A stretch of DNA of 64,000 nucleotides. Origin: Nitrosotalea devaniterrae. Lineage in GTDB: Archaea; Thermoproteota; Nitrososphaeria; Nitrososphaerales; Nitrosopumilaceae. This document shows, one piece after another, positions 7,655 through 16,847 of the stretch; position 1 is the stretch's first letter; each line of letters begins with the position of its first letter. The notes beneath the pieces were generated by a model. The model made no database searches, was not told where the DNA came from, and worked only from the letters and a program-made list of their open reading frames with translations. The position numbers and the translations under genes were made by a program. The stretch is taken from positions 1 through 64,000 of the forward strand of contig LN890280.1 of NCBI GenBank assembly GCA_900065925.1. Direction: 5' to 3'.

Positions 7655-8973
7655 CGGATCTTGATATAGTCATAGCCGCCATGCTTGCTTTCAAAACAAT
7701 AGCGAACCTTTTGGAAGTCTTTTCTAAATTTCTTAACTTCTAATGCGATTTTTTTCTTATCTTTTTTGTCTACTACTACCTTTTTGATAAATTCTGCCAC
7801 TTGTTTCATGTCTGATTCCTTCATACCAAGTCGTGTGAGCTCTGCTACACCAAGTCTCATTCCACCTGGATGGAAATAATTGCGTCCAGCCTTAATGTCT
7901 CCTGGTATGAGCTGTCTGTTTACGATAATGTTTGCTTTTTCAAGATCTGCTTCAATTGATCCACCATCACCAAATGAAAGTACATTTACAACTATCTGAT
8001 GAGATTTTGTAAATCCTCGTTTTTCACCAAGTACTGAAAACCCAAACGAGTTAAGTGCTTCTGCAAGTGCCTTTGCGTTCTTTATGACTTGGACTGCATA
8101 TTTTTTACCAAATTCCAACATCTCTGCATAAGCAATTGCCTTTCCTGCCATGTGGTGCAAGTGATGGTTACTGGTCATTCCTGGGAATGTGGCTCTCTTG
8201 ATGCCCTCACCATATTTTTCAAATGAGCAGACCATTCCACCCTGAGGACCAAACAAAGTCTTGTGTGTACTCATTGTCATTGCATCTGCACCTTCTCTTA
8301 GTGGATCTTGAAATTGTCCACCTGCAATGAGGCCTGCAACATGAGCACCATCATAATTGATAAACATATTATAACTTTTCAAAAAGTCTGCAAGTTCTTT
8401 AACTGGATGTGGGAACAAGAACACAGAACCTCCAAACATTGCTAATTTAGGAATCTTTCCAGCTTTTTCAAGTTCCTTGACTTTTTCTTTTGTCTTATCT
8501 ACATCAATTGTCATCTCTTCTACATCAAATGGATAGAATTCAATGTCTAGTCCATGTACAAGACCTGCAGTACCTGCATGTTCTTTCTTTCCATGTGATA
8601 TGTGACCTCCAGATGGAATGGATGGAGCAAGCATTGTATCTCCTGGATTTGTAAATGCTGAATAGATAGCTAGATTGGCAACAACACCAGAAATTGGTCT
8701 TACATCAACAAACTCTGCCTTGAATAGTTTTTTTGCAAGTGCCATGCACTTGAATTCTACTTCATCAATGTAGATGCAGCCTGCATAGACTCGCTCACCT
8801 GGCCAACCTTCTGCATATCTATTAGCAAAGTCTGAAATTGTTGCCTCGCGGACTGCCGGACTCGTGACATTTTCACTTGCAATTAGAGGAATTGAATTTG
8901 CAAACCATTGATTGTGAGTCTTTAGCAAAGAAAGTACTTCATTGTAAGATGATCGCGGTGAAGAACGAGACAT
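7651..8973 (-). CDS. glyA: Serine hydroxymethyltransferase
   Basis: PLP enzyme interconverting serine and glycine with a pterin one-carbon carrier. Key segments are PLIASENVTSPAVREA, the substrate and cofactor region PSGGHISHG, NYDGAHVAG, and the Schiff-base lysine in MSTHKTLFGPQGG (about residue 237 of this start). The frame extends to a TTG at 9015, but a TATA-like element centred near 9027 would begin the transcript near 9001, so the ATG at 8973 is favoured; homology also begins just after it. Single gene, convergent with PolD DP2 and divergent from the thermosome gene. Confidence 0.95.
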   Translation of the reverse strand: MSRSSPRSSYNEVLSLLKTHNQWFANSIPLIASENVTSPAVREATISDFANRYAEGWPGERVYAGCIYIDEVEFKCMALAKKLFKAEFVDVRPISGVVANLAIYSAFTNPGDTMLAPSIPSGGHISHGKKEHAGTAGLVHGLDIEFYPFDVEEMTIDVDKTKEKVKELEKAGKIPKLAMFGGSVFLFPHPVKELADFLKSYNMFINYDGAHVAGLIAGGQFQDPLREGADAMTMSTHKTLFGPQGGMVCSFEKYGEGIKRATFPGMTSNHHLHHMAGKAIAYAEMLEFGKKYAVQVIKNAKALAEALNSFGFSVLGEKRGFTKSHQIVVNVLSFGDGGSIEADLEKANIIVNRQLIPGDIKAGRNYFHPGGMRLGVAELTRLGMKESDMKQVAEFIKKVVVDKKDKKKIALEVKKFRKDFQKVRYCFESKHGGYDYIKIR

Positions 8974-9097
8974 GTCTAGTTCCGATAGTTTTCCTAATTT
9001 AAAAACATCGTTCAACAGTGTTAAAAATTAACTATTTCAAGTGTAAAGGCTTTTGATCTCATAAGACATAATAAGGGAAAATCGACCTCTTGCAAAT

Positions 9098-10798
9098 ATG
9101 TCAATTCAGTCTTCTTCTGGCGGTATACCAGTTGTTATTCTAAAGGACGGTGCTCAACAGACCAAGGGTCGTGATGCACAGAAAAACAATATTGCAGCAG
9201 CAAAACTGATTGCAGAAATCGTTCATTCTAGTCTTGGTCCACGTGGAATGGACAAAATGCTTGTCGATTCCCTAGGTGACGTTACAATTACAAATGACGG
9301 TGCTACTATTCTAAAAGAAATTGACGTTCAGCATCCAGCTGCAAAGATGCTAGTTGAAATCTCAAAAGCAACTGATAACGAAGTAGGCGATGGAACAACA
9401 TCAGCTGTAGTATTAGCAGGTGCATTATTGGAAAATGCCGAGTCTTTAATTTTGCAAGATGTACATCCAACGATTGTTGTTGATGGTTATAGAAAAGCTG
9501 CTCAAAAAGCAGTAGAACTCTTAGAGAAGATTGCAGACAAAGTTTCTGCAACTGACAAGGATGTGCTTGAAAGAATTGCAAGAACATCTATGCAGACAAA
9601 ACTTGTTAGAAGAGATTCTGCAAACCTTGCTGACATGATTGTAAAATCTGTAATTGCAGTAGCAGAAAAGAAAGAAGATGGATATCTAGTTGATATTGAT
9701 GATATTAAAGTAGAAAAGAAGGCAGGTGGCTCTATCAAGGATTGTGCAATCATAAAGGGAATAGTACTTGACAAAGAGATTGTCCATAGTGGAATGCCAA
9801 AGAAAATCGATAATGCAAAGATTGCTCTAGTTAACAATGCACTAGAGATTGACAAAACAGAATTTGATGCAAAGATAAACATCACAAACCCACAACAGAT
9901 GAAGTCATTTCTTGATGAAGAACAAAGAATGATCAAAAATATGGTAGACAAAGTAATTGCTTCTGGTGCAAATGTTCTATTCTGCCAAAAGGGAATTGAT
10001 GATATGGCACAACATTATCTTGCAAAGGCTGGAATACTTACAGTAAGAAGAATAAAAGAAAGTGATATGACAAAACTTGCAAAAGCAACAGGTGCAAGAT
10101 TGATAAGCAATTTCGATGATTTATTTGAAAAAGATCTCGGTTCTGCTCAACTAGTAGAAGAAAGAAAAGTAGAAACTGACAAGTGGGTTTTTGTTGAAGG
10201 TTGCAAACATCCCAAGGCAGTTACTCTTCTTCTAAGAGGCGGTTCTCAAAGAGTAGTTGATGAAGTAGAGAGATCAGTTCACGATGCACTAATGGTTGTA
10301 AAAGATGTTATGGAAAAACCATTCATAGTAGCAGGTGGAGGCGCACCAGAAACTTATGCTGCAACAAAACTACGAGAGTGGGCAAAGACACTTGAAGGCA
10401 GAGAACAGCTTGCAGTAGAAAAATTTGCAGACTCTTTAGAAGTAATCCCAATTACACTTGCTGAGAATGCAGGAATGGATCCAATTGATACATTGGCATC
10501 CTTGCGCTCAAAACAACTCAAAGGAAACAAGTGGACAGGTATTGATGTTATGAAAGCCCAAGTTGCTAGCATGCATGCTAGTGATATATTTGAGCCACTC
10601 TCTGTCAAGATCCAGATAATTACATGCGCAACAGAAGCAGCATCCATGATACTAAGAATTGATGATGTTATTGCCACTGCAAAATCTGCAGGAGGACCAC
10701 CGCCAGGAGCTGAAGGCATGGGAGGTATGGGTGGAATGGGCGGTATGGGAGGCATGGGCGGAATGGGTGGTATGGGCATGCCTGGCATGGATATGTAA
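9098..10798 (+). CDS. Thermosome (group II chaperonin) subunit
   Basis: 566-residue subunit of the archaeal cytosolic ATP-driven folding chamber. It has the chaperonin signatures [21 protein letters not shown] and [12 protein letters not shown] at the N-terminal equatorial domain, a middle apical region with a helical lid, and AGGGAPE in the second equatorial part. The C-terminus is a run of GGM repeats (seven or more) ending MPGMDM, as in other group II chaperonins and human HSP60. A TATA-like element near 9071 places the transcript start at the ATG, so the message is probably leaderless. Confidence 0.97.
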   Translation: MSIQSSSGGIPVVILKDGAQQTKGRDAQKNNIAAAKLIAEIVHSSLGPRGMDKMLVDSLGDVTITNDGATILKEIDVQHPAAKMLVEISKATDNEVGDGTTSAVVLAGALLENAESLILQDVHPTIVVDGYRKAAQKAVELLEKIADKVSATDKDVLERIARTSMQTKLVRRDSANLADMIVKSVIAVAEKKEDGYLVDIDDIKVEKKAGGSIKDCAIIKGIVLDKEIVHSGMPKKIDNAKIALVNNALEIDKTEFDAKINITNPQQMKSFLDEEQRMIKNMVDKVIASGANVLFCQKGIDDMAQHYLAKAGILTVRRIKESDMTKLAKATGARLISNFDDLFEKDLGSAQLVEERKVETDKWVFVEGCKHPKAVTLLLRGGSQRVVDEVERSVHDALMVVKDVMEKPFIVAGGGAPETYAATKLREWAKTLEGREQLAVEKFADSLEVIPITLAENAGMDPIDTLASLRSKQLKGNKWTGIDVMKAQVASMHASDIFEPLSVKIQIITCATEAASMILRIDDVIATAKSAGGPPPGAEGMGGMGGMGGMGGMGGMGGMGMPGMDM

Positions 10799-10856
10799 TT
10801 AACAGATCCAACATTTTTCTCTCAAAGTTTATTTGACTATTCTAGGTAGGAATTCT

Positions 10857-11135
10857 ATGCAAATAGGCGGAACTAAAATTCTAGCTAGTGCAAAGTACAT
10901 CTACCTTGTAGCATTCTTTGCACTGCTTTCTGGAATGTTCTATCCTATAATCACCCATAGCACATGGGATCCAGTAATTTCCGGAACACTAATTCTCTTT
11001 GTTGGTCTTGCAGGAACTGTTTCTATATACAAAGCTGCTACTGCTGAAAAACACAAAAAGGCCTATCTCATCATTGGTCTAGCTGTTACTTCACTTGCAC
11101 TGTTCCTTGTGTATGGTGCAATAGGAAGAATTTAG
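10857..11135 (+). CDS. Small three-helix membrane protein
   Basis: 92-residue protein with three predicted membrane segments (about residues 13-32, 40-56, 69-88) separated by short loops and a basic AEKHKKAY turn. I do not recognise the family. The ATG at 10857 is preceded 27 bases upstream by a TATA-like AGTTTATTTG, so I prefer it to the TTG at 10833. It follows the thermosome gene and may be co-expressed, but it has its own promoter-like sequence. Confidence 0.75.
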   Translation: MQIGGTKILASAKYIYLVAFFALLSGMFYPIITHSTWDPVISGTLILFVGLAGTVSIYKAATAEKHKKAYLIIGLAVTSLALFLVYGAIGRI

Positions 11136-11189
11136 ATTATCAGATTTTCAAAAATTTATTGTTTGTATATTTTGTGTTTTTCAGTGCGT

Positions 11190-12674
11190 CTAGATATCAA
11201 AGTAAAGATAGAACTCATGAGGATGAGGTCTTATTGATATCTCATGATCATCTGCCCTTTCTATCTCAATTATTCTATCAATAGTCTCATTTGAGAATAT
11301 TGGTGCAAGGAACTTTCTATCATTTTCCAATTCATCAAGTGCTTCTCCCAAAGTTGCTGGCAAATCCTTGATTCCTTTTGCAACTCGTTGAGCTTTTGTC
11401 ATCTTGTAAATATCTTCATAAACTGGGTCACCAGGATCCATCTTCTTCTTAATTCCATCTAATCCTGCTGCCTGCACTGCTGCAAACACTAGATATGGAT
11501 TTGATGATGGGTCTGGTGCTCTAAATTCGATTCTCTTAATCTTGGAATATTTTTCTCCCTTGAAGTGAGATGGAATTCTAATTATTGCTGATCTGTTACT
11601 TGGGCTCCATGCAATATACACTGGTGCCTCGTAACCCGGAACTAATCTATGATAGGAGTTTGTAGTAGGAGCAACAATTGCAGATAATGCTCTTGCATGA
11701 TTCATGATTCCTCCACAATAATATCTTGCAATTTGGCTAACCTCTTCCTTGTCATCTTTATCATAAAACATGTTCTTGTCATTTTTCCACAAGCTTACGT
11801 TTGTGTGCATTCCAGAACCTGCATCCATTGAAATTGGTTTTGGCATCATGGTTGCAACTTTGTCATATTTTTTGGCAATGTTTCTTATGACATACTTGTA
11901 TGTCTGTGCTCCATCTGCAGCGTTTGTCAGGTTGTCATATCGTATATCGATCTCACATTGTCCTGCCGTAGCTACTTCATGGTGATGATTATCACATAAA
12001 ATTCCAAAATATTCATTCAAACACTCGACACAATCATTTCTAAATTCTGTTAAAGTATCAGCAGGTGTGCTTGGATAGTATCCTTTCTTTAATGCCATTG
12101 GATAGCCCTTGCCCTCCTGATTCCAAGGTGCCTCTTTGGACTCTATTGAATACGACTGTCCCTTGTATGGAGTAAGTACATCCCATGTAATTTTATCAAA
12201 TACAAAGAATTCGACCTCTGGGCCCCAGTAGCTATTGTCAAATCCTTGAGTTTTTAGATACTTTTCTGCCTTTTGCGCAATACCTCTTGGGTCTGATTCT
12301 AATCTACCCTTGTCTTTTCCCCAATAAACATCACAAATCAATCTAGCAGTCTTTGCATTTCCCATCCAAGGAATTATCGCAAAAGTAGTAGGGTCTGGTT
12401 TTAAGACCATATCGGAATCTTCTATTGATGCAAATCCTACAATTGAGGAACCGTCAAGTTTTGGTAGACCATCTTGCATTTGTTGTGGGGTAAACAGATT
12501 TGCAGAAATTGTAGTATGGTGGAACCTTCCTCTAAGACCAGTAAATTGTAAATCGATAAATTTTATCTGATCGTGCTTTATTTTTGAGAAAACATCTTCA
12601 GCAGAATAGGAAACGGGTACTGGTTCTCCACCAATCACTTTATATGGCAATTTTGCACCTTGATCATAACACAA
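11190..12674 (-). CDS. glnA: Glutamine synthetase, type I
   Basis: Assimilates ammonia into glutamine. The 494-residue frame has the GS beta-grasp N-terminus, the GPEVEFFVF metal-site segment, the ATP and glutamate-site region GSGMHTNVSLW, NSYHRLVPGYEAP, and IEFRAPDPSSNPYL. The start is unclear. The open frame begins with TTG at 12674, yet the TATA box (minus-strand ATACTTAAATC, centre near 12690) predicts a transcript start near 12664-12667. An ATG at 12667 lies exactly there but in another frame, opening a 10-codon reading frame. A downstream in-frame TTG at 12650 (then PYKVIGGE) is the other candidate. Confidence 0.93.
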   Translation of the reverse strand: MCYDQGAKLPYKVIGGEPVPVSYSAEDVFSKIKHDQIKFIDLQFTGLRGRFHHTTISANLFTPQQMQDGLPKLDGSSIVGFASIEDSDMVLKPDPTTFAIIPWMGNAKTARLICDVYWGKDKGRLESDPRGIAQKAEKYLKTQGFDNSYWGPEVEFFVFDKITWDVLTPYKGQSYSIESKEAPWNQEGKGYPMALKKGYYPSTPADTLTEFRNDCVECLNEYFGILCDNHHHEVATAGQCEIDIRYDNLTNAADGAQTYKYVIRNIAKKYDKVATMMPKPISMDAGSGMHTNVSLWKNDKNMFYDKDDKEEVSQIARYYCGGIMNHARALSAIVAPTTNSYHRLVPGYEAPVYIAWSPSNRSAIIRIPSHFKGEKYSKIKRIEFRAPDPSSNPYLVFAAVQAAGLDGIKKKMDPGDPVYEDIYKMTKAQRVAKGIKDLPATLGEALDELENDRKFLAPIFSNETIDRIIEIERADDHEISIRPHPHEFYLYFDI

Positions 12675-12684
12675 AGGGGTCTAT

Positions 12685-12695
12685 GATTTAAGTAT
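12685..12695. promoter_or_regulatory. Shared TATA element between glnA and GINS
   Basis: The only promoter-like sequence between the two divergent genes is GATTTAAGTAT, which reads as ATACTTAAATC toward glnA. It is well placed for glnA. For the GINS gene it lies 15-25 bases from the ATG choices, so the two genes must use overlapping promoter elements. Confidence 0.5.
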
Positions 12696-12703
12696 TGTTG
12701 GAT

Positions 12704-13267
12704 ATGGAAATGTCAGAAACAAAAAAAATTGATGTAAATTCATTGTATGCTATTCTTCTTCGCGAAGTAGAAAACGATACGGTTCAAGAGGTAGACCCTA
12801 ACTTGTATCATAACATTGCAGAATTTCTTGGTAACATAAAGAACCATGATTATGATGGAATAGAATCTAAGATTACTGAATCACTAGTAAAAATGATAAC
12901 AGAAATGACTTCAATTCTTTTGAAGATTAGAATTGAAAAGGCAACATCACTTGATGAAATTGATTATTCTAATCTACTTGATGAAGAGAGATTCATCCTA
13001 GATTCTGAAGATGAGCTACGACAAAGAAAAGAAACTATTCTTTCTGCAACACTCAATGGGAGACTAAAACTTTTAGAGACTGTAGGAGAAAACCATCGAG
13101 CCAGATCAATCGTAGTACGATTTCTCAAACCCATGGATCAGATAATGGGTACAGACCTTCAGTCATATGGACCATTTGATGCAGAAGATGTCGCTACTCT
13201 GCCTTTTGAAAATGCAAGGTCACTGATTGGAAAGAAAATAGCAGTAAAAGTAAGCTGGGAAGACTAG
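12704..13267 (+). CDS. GINS complex protein (archaeal Gins51-type)
   Basis: Subunit of the GINS complex that couples MCM helicase to the replication fork. The N-terminal helical A domain (about residues 8-120) has LYAILLREVEN, then ITESLVKMITEMTSILLKIR and EERFILDSE. The small C-terminal B domain (about 130-185) has VVRFLKPMDQIMG and ENARSLIGKKIAVKV. The A-then-B order is that of Gins51 (Sld5/Psf1 class). ATG codons at 12704 and 12710 are both possible; a TTG at 12695 also keeps the frame. It sits within the origin-proximal replication block. Confidence 0.88.
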   Translation: MEMSETKKIDVNSLYAILLREVENDTVQEVDPNLYHNIAEFLGNIKNHDYDGIESKITESLVKMITEMTSILLKIRIEKATSLDEIDYSNLLDEERFILDSEDELRQRKETILSATLNGRLKLLETVGENHRARSIVVRFLKPMDQIMGTDLQSYGPFDAEDVATLPFENARSLIGKKIAVKVSWED

Positions 13268-13297
13268 AAATTAGACAGCTAATATCGTGAGGATTGT

Positions 13298-13570
13298 ATG
13301 CATAACGGAATAGATCTAGATGTCTACTTTGAAATCATACTGTATCCGGTTGCTGGGCTATTTATCATAGAAATGATCTGTAGAACAGCTAAGATTGCAA
13401 ACTGGATAAAACTTTTGACCCAGGCCGTAATGTGTGTGGGATTTGGCATAGCATATCTTGTAATGCAAGTAGCTCATTGGCTCACAGCTGGTGTATTGCT
13501 TGCACTGGCAATAGCTCTATTTTATCAAGCGAAGCGCTCAAAACTTGATCCACAAAAAGCACTGTACTAA
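13298..13570 (+). CDS. Small three-helix membrane protein
   Basis: 90 residues with three predicted membrane helices (about 10-28, 38-56, 61-77) and a basic tail AKRSKLDPQKALY. Not a family I can name. It begins 30 bp after the GINS gene on the same strand and may be in its transcript. Its stop overlaps the stop of the AN1 zinc-finger gene by 4 bp. Confidence 0.75.
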   Translation: MHNGIDLDVYFEIILYPVAGLFIIEMICRTAKIANWIKLLTQAVMCVGFGIAYLVMQVAHWLTAGVLLALAIALFYQAKRSKLDPQKALY

Positions 13571-13791
13571 CCAAACTTTCCAAAAATTCTCTTGATGAAA
13601 CTCTGTCTTCCTATTCCCTTTTTCCTTTGGATCTTTTTTTCTCCAAATTTCTTTGCTCTTATTTGGAATAACTTGACACATCTATGTGATTCAGGTAATC
13701 TATGTTCTGCGCAAAACTTGTCGTTACAGTAATTGCACTCAAAAGGCAAGTCCTGTGTTTCTCCACAATATGCACAGTCAAATTGTTCCAT
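13567..13791 (-). CDS. AN1-type zinc finger protein
   Basis: 74-residue protein whose first half is a compact AN1-like zinc finger: C-x2-C at CAYC, then C-x2-C at CNYC, then CAEHRLPESHRC, the diagnostic C/H pattern of AN1 fingers. The second half is strongly basic (RAKKFGEKKIQRKKG) and could bind nucleic acid. I take the ATG at 13791 (MEQFDCAYC); the longer frame adds only MIII. Archaeal AN1 proteins are common but their role is not settled. Confidence 0.88.
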   Translation of the reverse strand: MEQFDCAYCGETQDLPFECNYCNDKFCAEHRLPESHRCVKLFQIRAKKFGEKKIQRKKGIGRQSFIKRIFGKFG

Positions 13792-13899
13792 GATTATAAT
13801 CAATTGAGATCCTAAATTAGTGTTAGTGAGAAAAACTACTTTTCATTAATTAACAAAACTTATTTACGCAAGACAGTGTGATGAAAAATAGTTTTCAGT

Positions 13900-14640
13900 A
13901 TGATAAAAGGCCAAGTTGCTGTAGTCACAGGCGCTAGTAGCGGAATAGGATATGCAACTGCCATGGCAATAGCAAAAGCTGGTGCAAAGGTTGCAGTTGG
14001 TGCAAGAAGAGTTGACAAATTAGAACAACTCAAAAAAGATATTGAGAAAATTGGCGGAGAATGTATTACGATATCATGTGATGTAACAAAACGCAGTGAT
14101 TGTGAAAATTTAATCAATGCTGCAATAAAAAAATGGAATAAAATTGATATGCTTGTAAATAACGCGGGATTGATGCCCTTGAGCTTTGTCAAGAACCTCA
14201 AAATAGATGAATGGGACCAAATGATTGACGTAAACATCAAAGGTGTAATGTACTGCACTGCAGCTGCAATTCCTCACATGCTTCAACAAAAATCTGGTCA
14301 CATCGTAAACATTTCATCAATTGCAGGCAGAGTTGTATTTCCTGCAGGCAGTGTTTACTGTGCAACAAAGTTTGCAGTATGGGCCTTTAGTGAAGGACTC
14401 AGACAGGAACTATCTGTTAGAAACAATATCCGAGTTACAACAATAGAACCTGGAATCGTAGATACAGAACTTACCAATACCATAACTGACAAATCTCTTG
14501 AATCATTTGTGACACATTCAAAAACAATTCAATCTCTCAAGGCAGAAGATATTGCAAATTCTATTCTTTTTGCACTTGAATCTCCACCTCACATGAATGT
14601 AAACGAAATCACAATCAGACCGACTACACAAGAAAAATAG
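13900..14640 (+). CDS. Short-chain dehydrogenase/reductase
   Basis: Classical 246-residue SDR. It has the NAD(P) site TGASSGIG at residues 9-16, NNAG at about 88-91, and catalytic Ser in NISSIAG with the YCATK Tyr-Lys pair. GARRVDK after strand 2 suggests NADP preference through its arginines. It is followed 15 bp later by a flavoprotein gene, so the two are likely co-transcribed. The substrate cannot be read from the sequence. Confidence 0.93.
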   Translation: MIKGQVAVVTGASSGIGYATAMAIAKAGAKVAVGARRVDKLEQLKKDIEKIGGECITISCDVTKRSDCENLINAAIKKWNKIDMLVNNAGLMPLSFVKNLKIDEWDQMIDVNIKGVMYCTAAAIPHMLQQKSGHIVNISSIAGRVVFPAGSVYCATKFAVWAFSEGLRQELSVRNNIRVTTIEPGIVDTELTNTITDKSLESFVTHSKTIQSLKAEDIANSILFALESPPHMNVNEITIRPTTQEK

Positions 14641-14655
14641 TGATAGTGCTCTGAC

Positions 14656-15798
14656 GTGAGACCAATAAACATTGTAATTTTGGGAGGAGGCTTTGGAGGC
14701 CTTGCCGCTGCAAACGAACTTCGGGAGAATCTTACACAAGATACACGAATCACGATAATTGATAAAAAAGACTGGTTCATGATGGACCTAGTCAAACTCT
14801 GGATAATTAATGGAACAAGAGAATTTGAACATTCAAAAAGACAGCTAGAAAATGTTACCAAAAAAGGTATAGAGTTTGTAAATGAAGATGTGCTAAAAAT
14901 AGATCCTGTCAACAGATCAGTTAGAACAAAGTATAGACAATTTCATTATGATTATCTGATAATCGCACTAGGGGTAGAGCTTGCACCAGATCAAATTCCT
15001 GGATTGAAGGAAAATGGTTTTATCCTTTATGACATCAATGATGTTCCAAAAATTAGAGATGCAATAAGACAGATGAAATCAGGCAAAATTGTAATGGCAA
15101 TCACTGGCCTTCCATACAAATGTCCGCCTGCTCCATTTGAGGCTGCTCTTCTAATCAGATCTGTCCTTGAAGAAACAGGAACAAGTGATTCTATCCAGAT
15201 CGATTTCTACAGCCCAACTCCAATTACACTACCAGCAGGAGGACCGCAAGTAAGTGAGGAAATATTTCAAATTCTAAAATCAAAGAAAATAGAGTTTCTG
15301 GGAAATCACAAAACTATTGCAGTTGAGCCAAATAAAATAAAATTTGAGAACGGTGAGGCAAACTTTGACATTTTAATTTCTGTTCCTCCTCATAAAGTTC
15401 CCTCGGTTGTAATAGAATCTGGTTTTGCAGAAAATGGAAAATTTGTTCTAGTTGATAAAACTTGCAAGACAAAACATGATCGTGTATATGCAATAGGTGA
15501 TGTAAACCAAATAATGGTCACAGACAAGATTGCTGTGCCAAAAGCAGGAATTTTTGCAGAAGCTGAAGGAGTAACTGTTGCAAGAAACATCATTTCACAA
15601 ATAAAAAATGAGCTTGAGAATTCAGTCTTTGACGGAAAAGGCGGATGTTTTCTTGAAACTGGAAAGGGGACTGCAGGATATCTTCAAGTTGACATGTTTG
15701 CAGCTCCAGATCCTCTTACGCAATTAAAATCTGCATCAACAGAACACTTTGCAGAAAAAGAAAAATTTGAACAGGAAAGACTGAAAAAATGGCTATAA
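14656..15798 (+). CDS. FAD-dependent pyridine nucleotide/quinone oxidoreductase
   Basis: 380-residue flavoprotein of the NDH-2 / sulfide:quinone oxidoreductase superfamily. The N-terminal FAD dinucleotide motif is ILGGGFGGLAAANEL. A second Rossmann domain begins near VMAITGLPYKCPPAP, and the second FAD contact is YAIGDVN near residue 285. The cysteine in KCPPAP and a later DKTCK cysteine recall the SQR family, but the full set of catalytic cysteines is not proven. The start is GTG at 14656. The C-terminal tail is charged and lacks a clear amphipathic membrane helix. Confidence 0.88.
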   Translation: MRPINIVILGGGFGGLAAANELRENLTQDTRITIIDKKDWFMMDLVKLWIINGTREFEHSKRQLENVTKKGIEFVNEDVLKIDPVNRSVRTKYRQFHYDYLIIALGVELAPDQIPGLKENGFILYDINDVPKIRDAIRQMKSGKIVMAITGLPYKCPPAPFEAALLIRSVLEETGTSDSIQIDFYSPTPITLPAGGPQVSEEIFQILKSKKIEFLGNHKTIAVEPNKIKFENGEANFDILISVPPHKVPSVVIESGFAENGKFVLVDKTCKTKHDRVYAIGDVNQIMVTDKIAVPKAGIFAEAEGVTVARNIISQIKNELENSVFDGKGGCFLETGKGTAGYLQVDMFAAPDPLTQLKSASTEHFAEKEKFEQERLKKWL

Positions 15799-15871
15799 TT
15801 TCTAAACCATAAATTTTCTGACATTAATTCAATACTACAATTTAATAATTTCACAATAATCAGCACCTTGA

Positions 15872-15948
15872 GGGGCCGTAGTCTAGCTTGGTATGATACT
15901 AGCCTGGGGTGCTAGAGGTCGCCGGTTCAAGTCCGGCCGGCCCCACCA
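15872..15948 (+). tRNA. tRNA-Pro (GGG)
   Basis: Full cloverleaf. The acceptor stem GGGGCCG (15872-15878) pairs with CGGCCCC (15938-15944). The anticodon stem CTAGC/GCTAG surrounds loop CTGGGGT with anticodon GGG at 15906-15908. The T arm is GCCGG-TTCAAGT-CCGGC, followed by discriminator A at 15945 and an encoded CCA. No intron. A TTTAATAATT TATA-like box lies 22-31 bases upstream. Confidence 0.97.
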
Positions 15949-15996
15949 TTGTACAAAAATAGTTGCATGCACAAATAATCAAAGATAAACAAATCC

Positions 15997-16395
15997 ATGA
16001 AAATATCATATCTAATAAATCCTGATTTGAAACCAAAGGAGGTATCTACATTATTTATCAATTCAGGCATAAAAAGGCCTGTAAAAAATATTAAAAGAAT
16101 AAAACACATGATTGAAAATGCAAATCTGACAATATGTGCAAGAGATGACAAGAAGCTAGTTGGAATACTACGTGCTGTGACTGATTTTAGTTATTGTTGT
16201 TATGTATCTGATCTGGCAGTTGATAAAAAATATCAACGTCTTGGGATTGGAAAAAAACTACTCAAGACAGCACAAAAAACACTTGGAGATAAAGTCATGA
16301 TACTTTTGTTATCTGCACCCGAAGCAGATTCGTTTTATTCGCATATTGGAATGGAAAACATACAAAATGCCTGGAAGATTGCTCGAAAGAGATAA
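15997..16395 (+). CDS. GNAT family N-acetyltransferase
   Basis: 132-residue acetyltransferase fold. The acetyl-CoA pyrophosphate loop is YQRLGIGKKLL (about residues 80-90), preceded by the beta-4 strand YVSDLAVDKK and followed by the usual C-terminal AEADSFYSHIGME segment. Resembles small-molecule or protein GNATs; the acceptor is unknown. Lies just after tRNA-Pro on the same strand. Confidence 0.88.
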   Translation: MKISYLINPDLKPKEVSTLFINSGIKRPVKNIKRIKHMIENANLTICARDDKKLVGILRAVTDFSYCCYVSDLAVDKKYQRLGIGKKLLKTAQKTLGDKVMILLLSAPEADSFYSHIGMENIQNAWKIARKR

Positions 16396-16499
16396 TCGTC
16401 TCATTGTACGTATAAGCAAATTTTGTCATAATTTACAATCTACTTGCTAATGTCAAGTTGTCAAGCCATTTTTTGTAGAATTACGATCGTATCTAGGGT

Positions 16500-16808
16500 A
16501 TGGGAAAACGAAAATTCACTATTGACCTTGGCAAAGAGAAAATTGAGGTAGAAGGACACATGCACAAGAATGTTGCAATCAAGTACCTCATGAAGAGACG
16601 AAGATCCCTGCTTATGACAAGAGACAAGGAAAAGGTAGAGAATCTCTTCAAAGATGTGCCAAAGACGATCTCAATAGTGGGTGGTCACCTGATAAAATCT
16701 TACAAGATAAACTGGGAAAGAGAAGGAACAACAGAATTTGAGGGTTCTAGATTTGTCTTTACCTTGACTGAACTACCTGACAAATCAGTACATACCGTTG
16801 CAAATTAA
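16500..16808 (+). CDS. Conserved hypothetical protein
   Basis: 102 residues, rich in basic residues (MKRRRSLLMTRDKEKVEN), with alternating short strands and one central helix. It has no signal peptide or membrane segment. I cannot assign a family. It is followed tail to tail by the XPD-like helicase gene. Confidence 0.7.
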   Translation: MGKRKFTIDLGKEKIEVEGHMHKNVAIKYLMKRRRSLLMTRDKEKVENLFKDVPKTISIVGGHLIKSYKINWEREGTTEFEGSRFVFTLTELPDKSVHTVAN

Positions 16809-16847
16809 TTTCCCATAAGTGCTTTTTTTGAAAGCAAACAAATTTTC

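Noticed and set aside
10354-10788. Proline-rich minus-strand frame in the thermosome gene
   Set aside because: It is the mirror of the GGM-repeat coding sequence.
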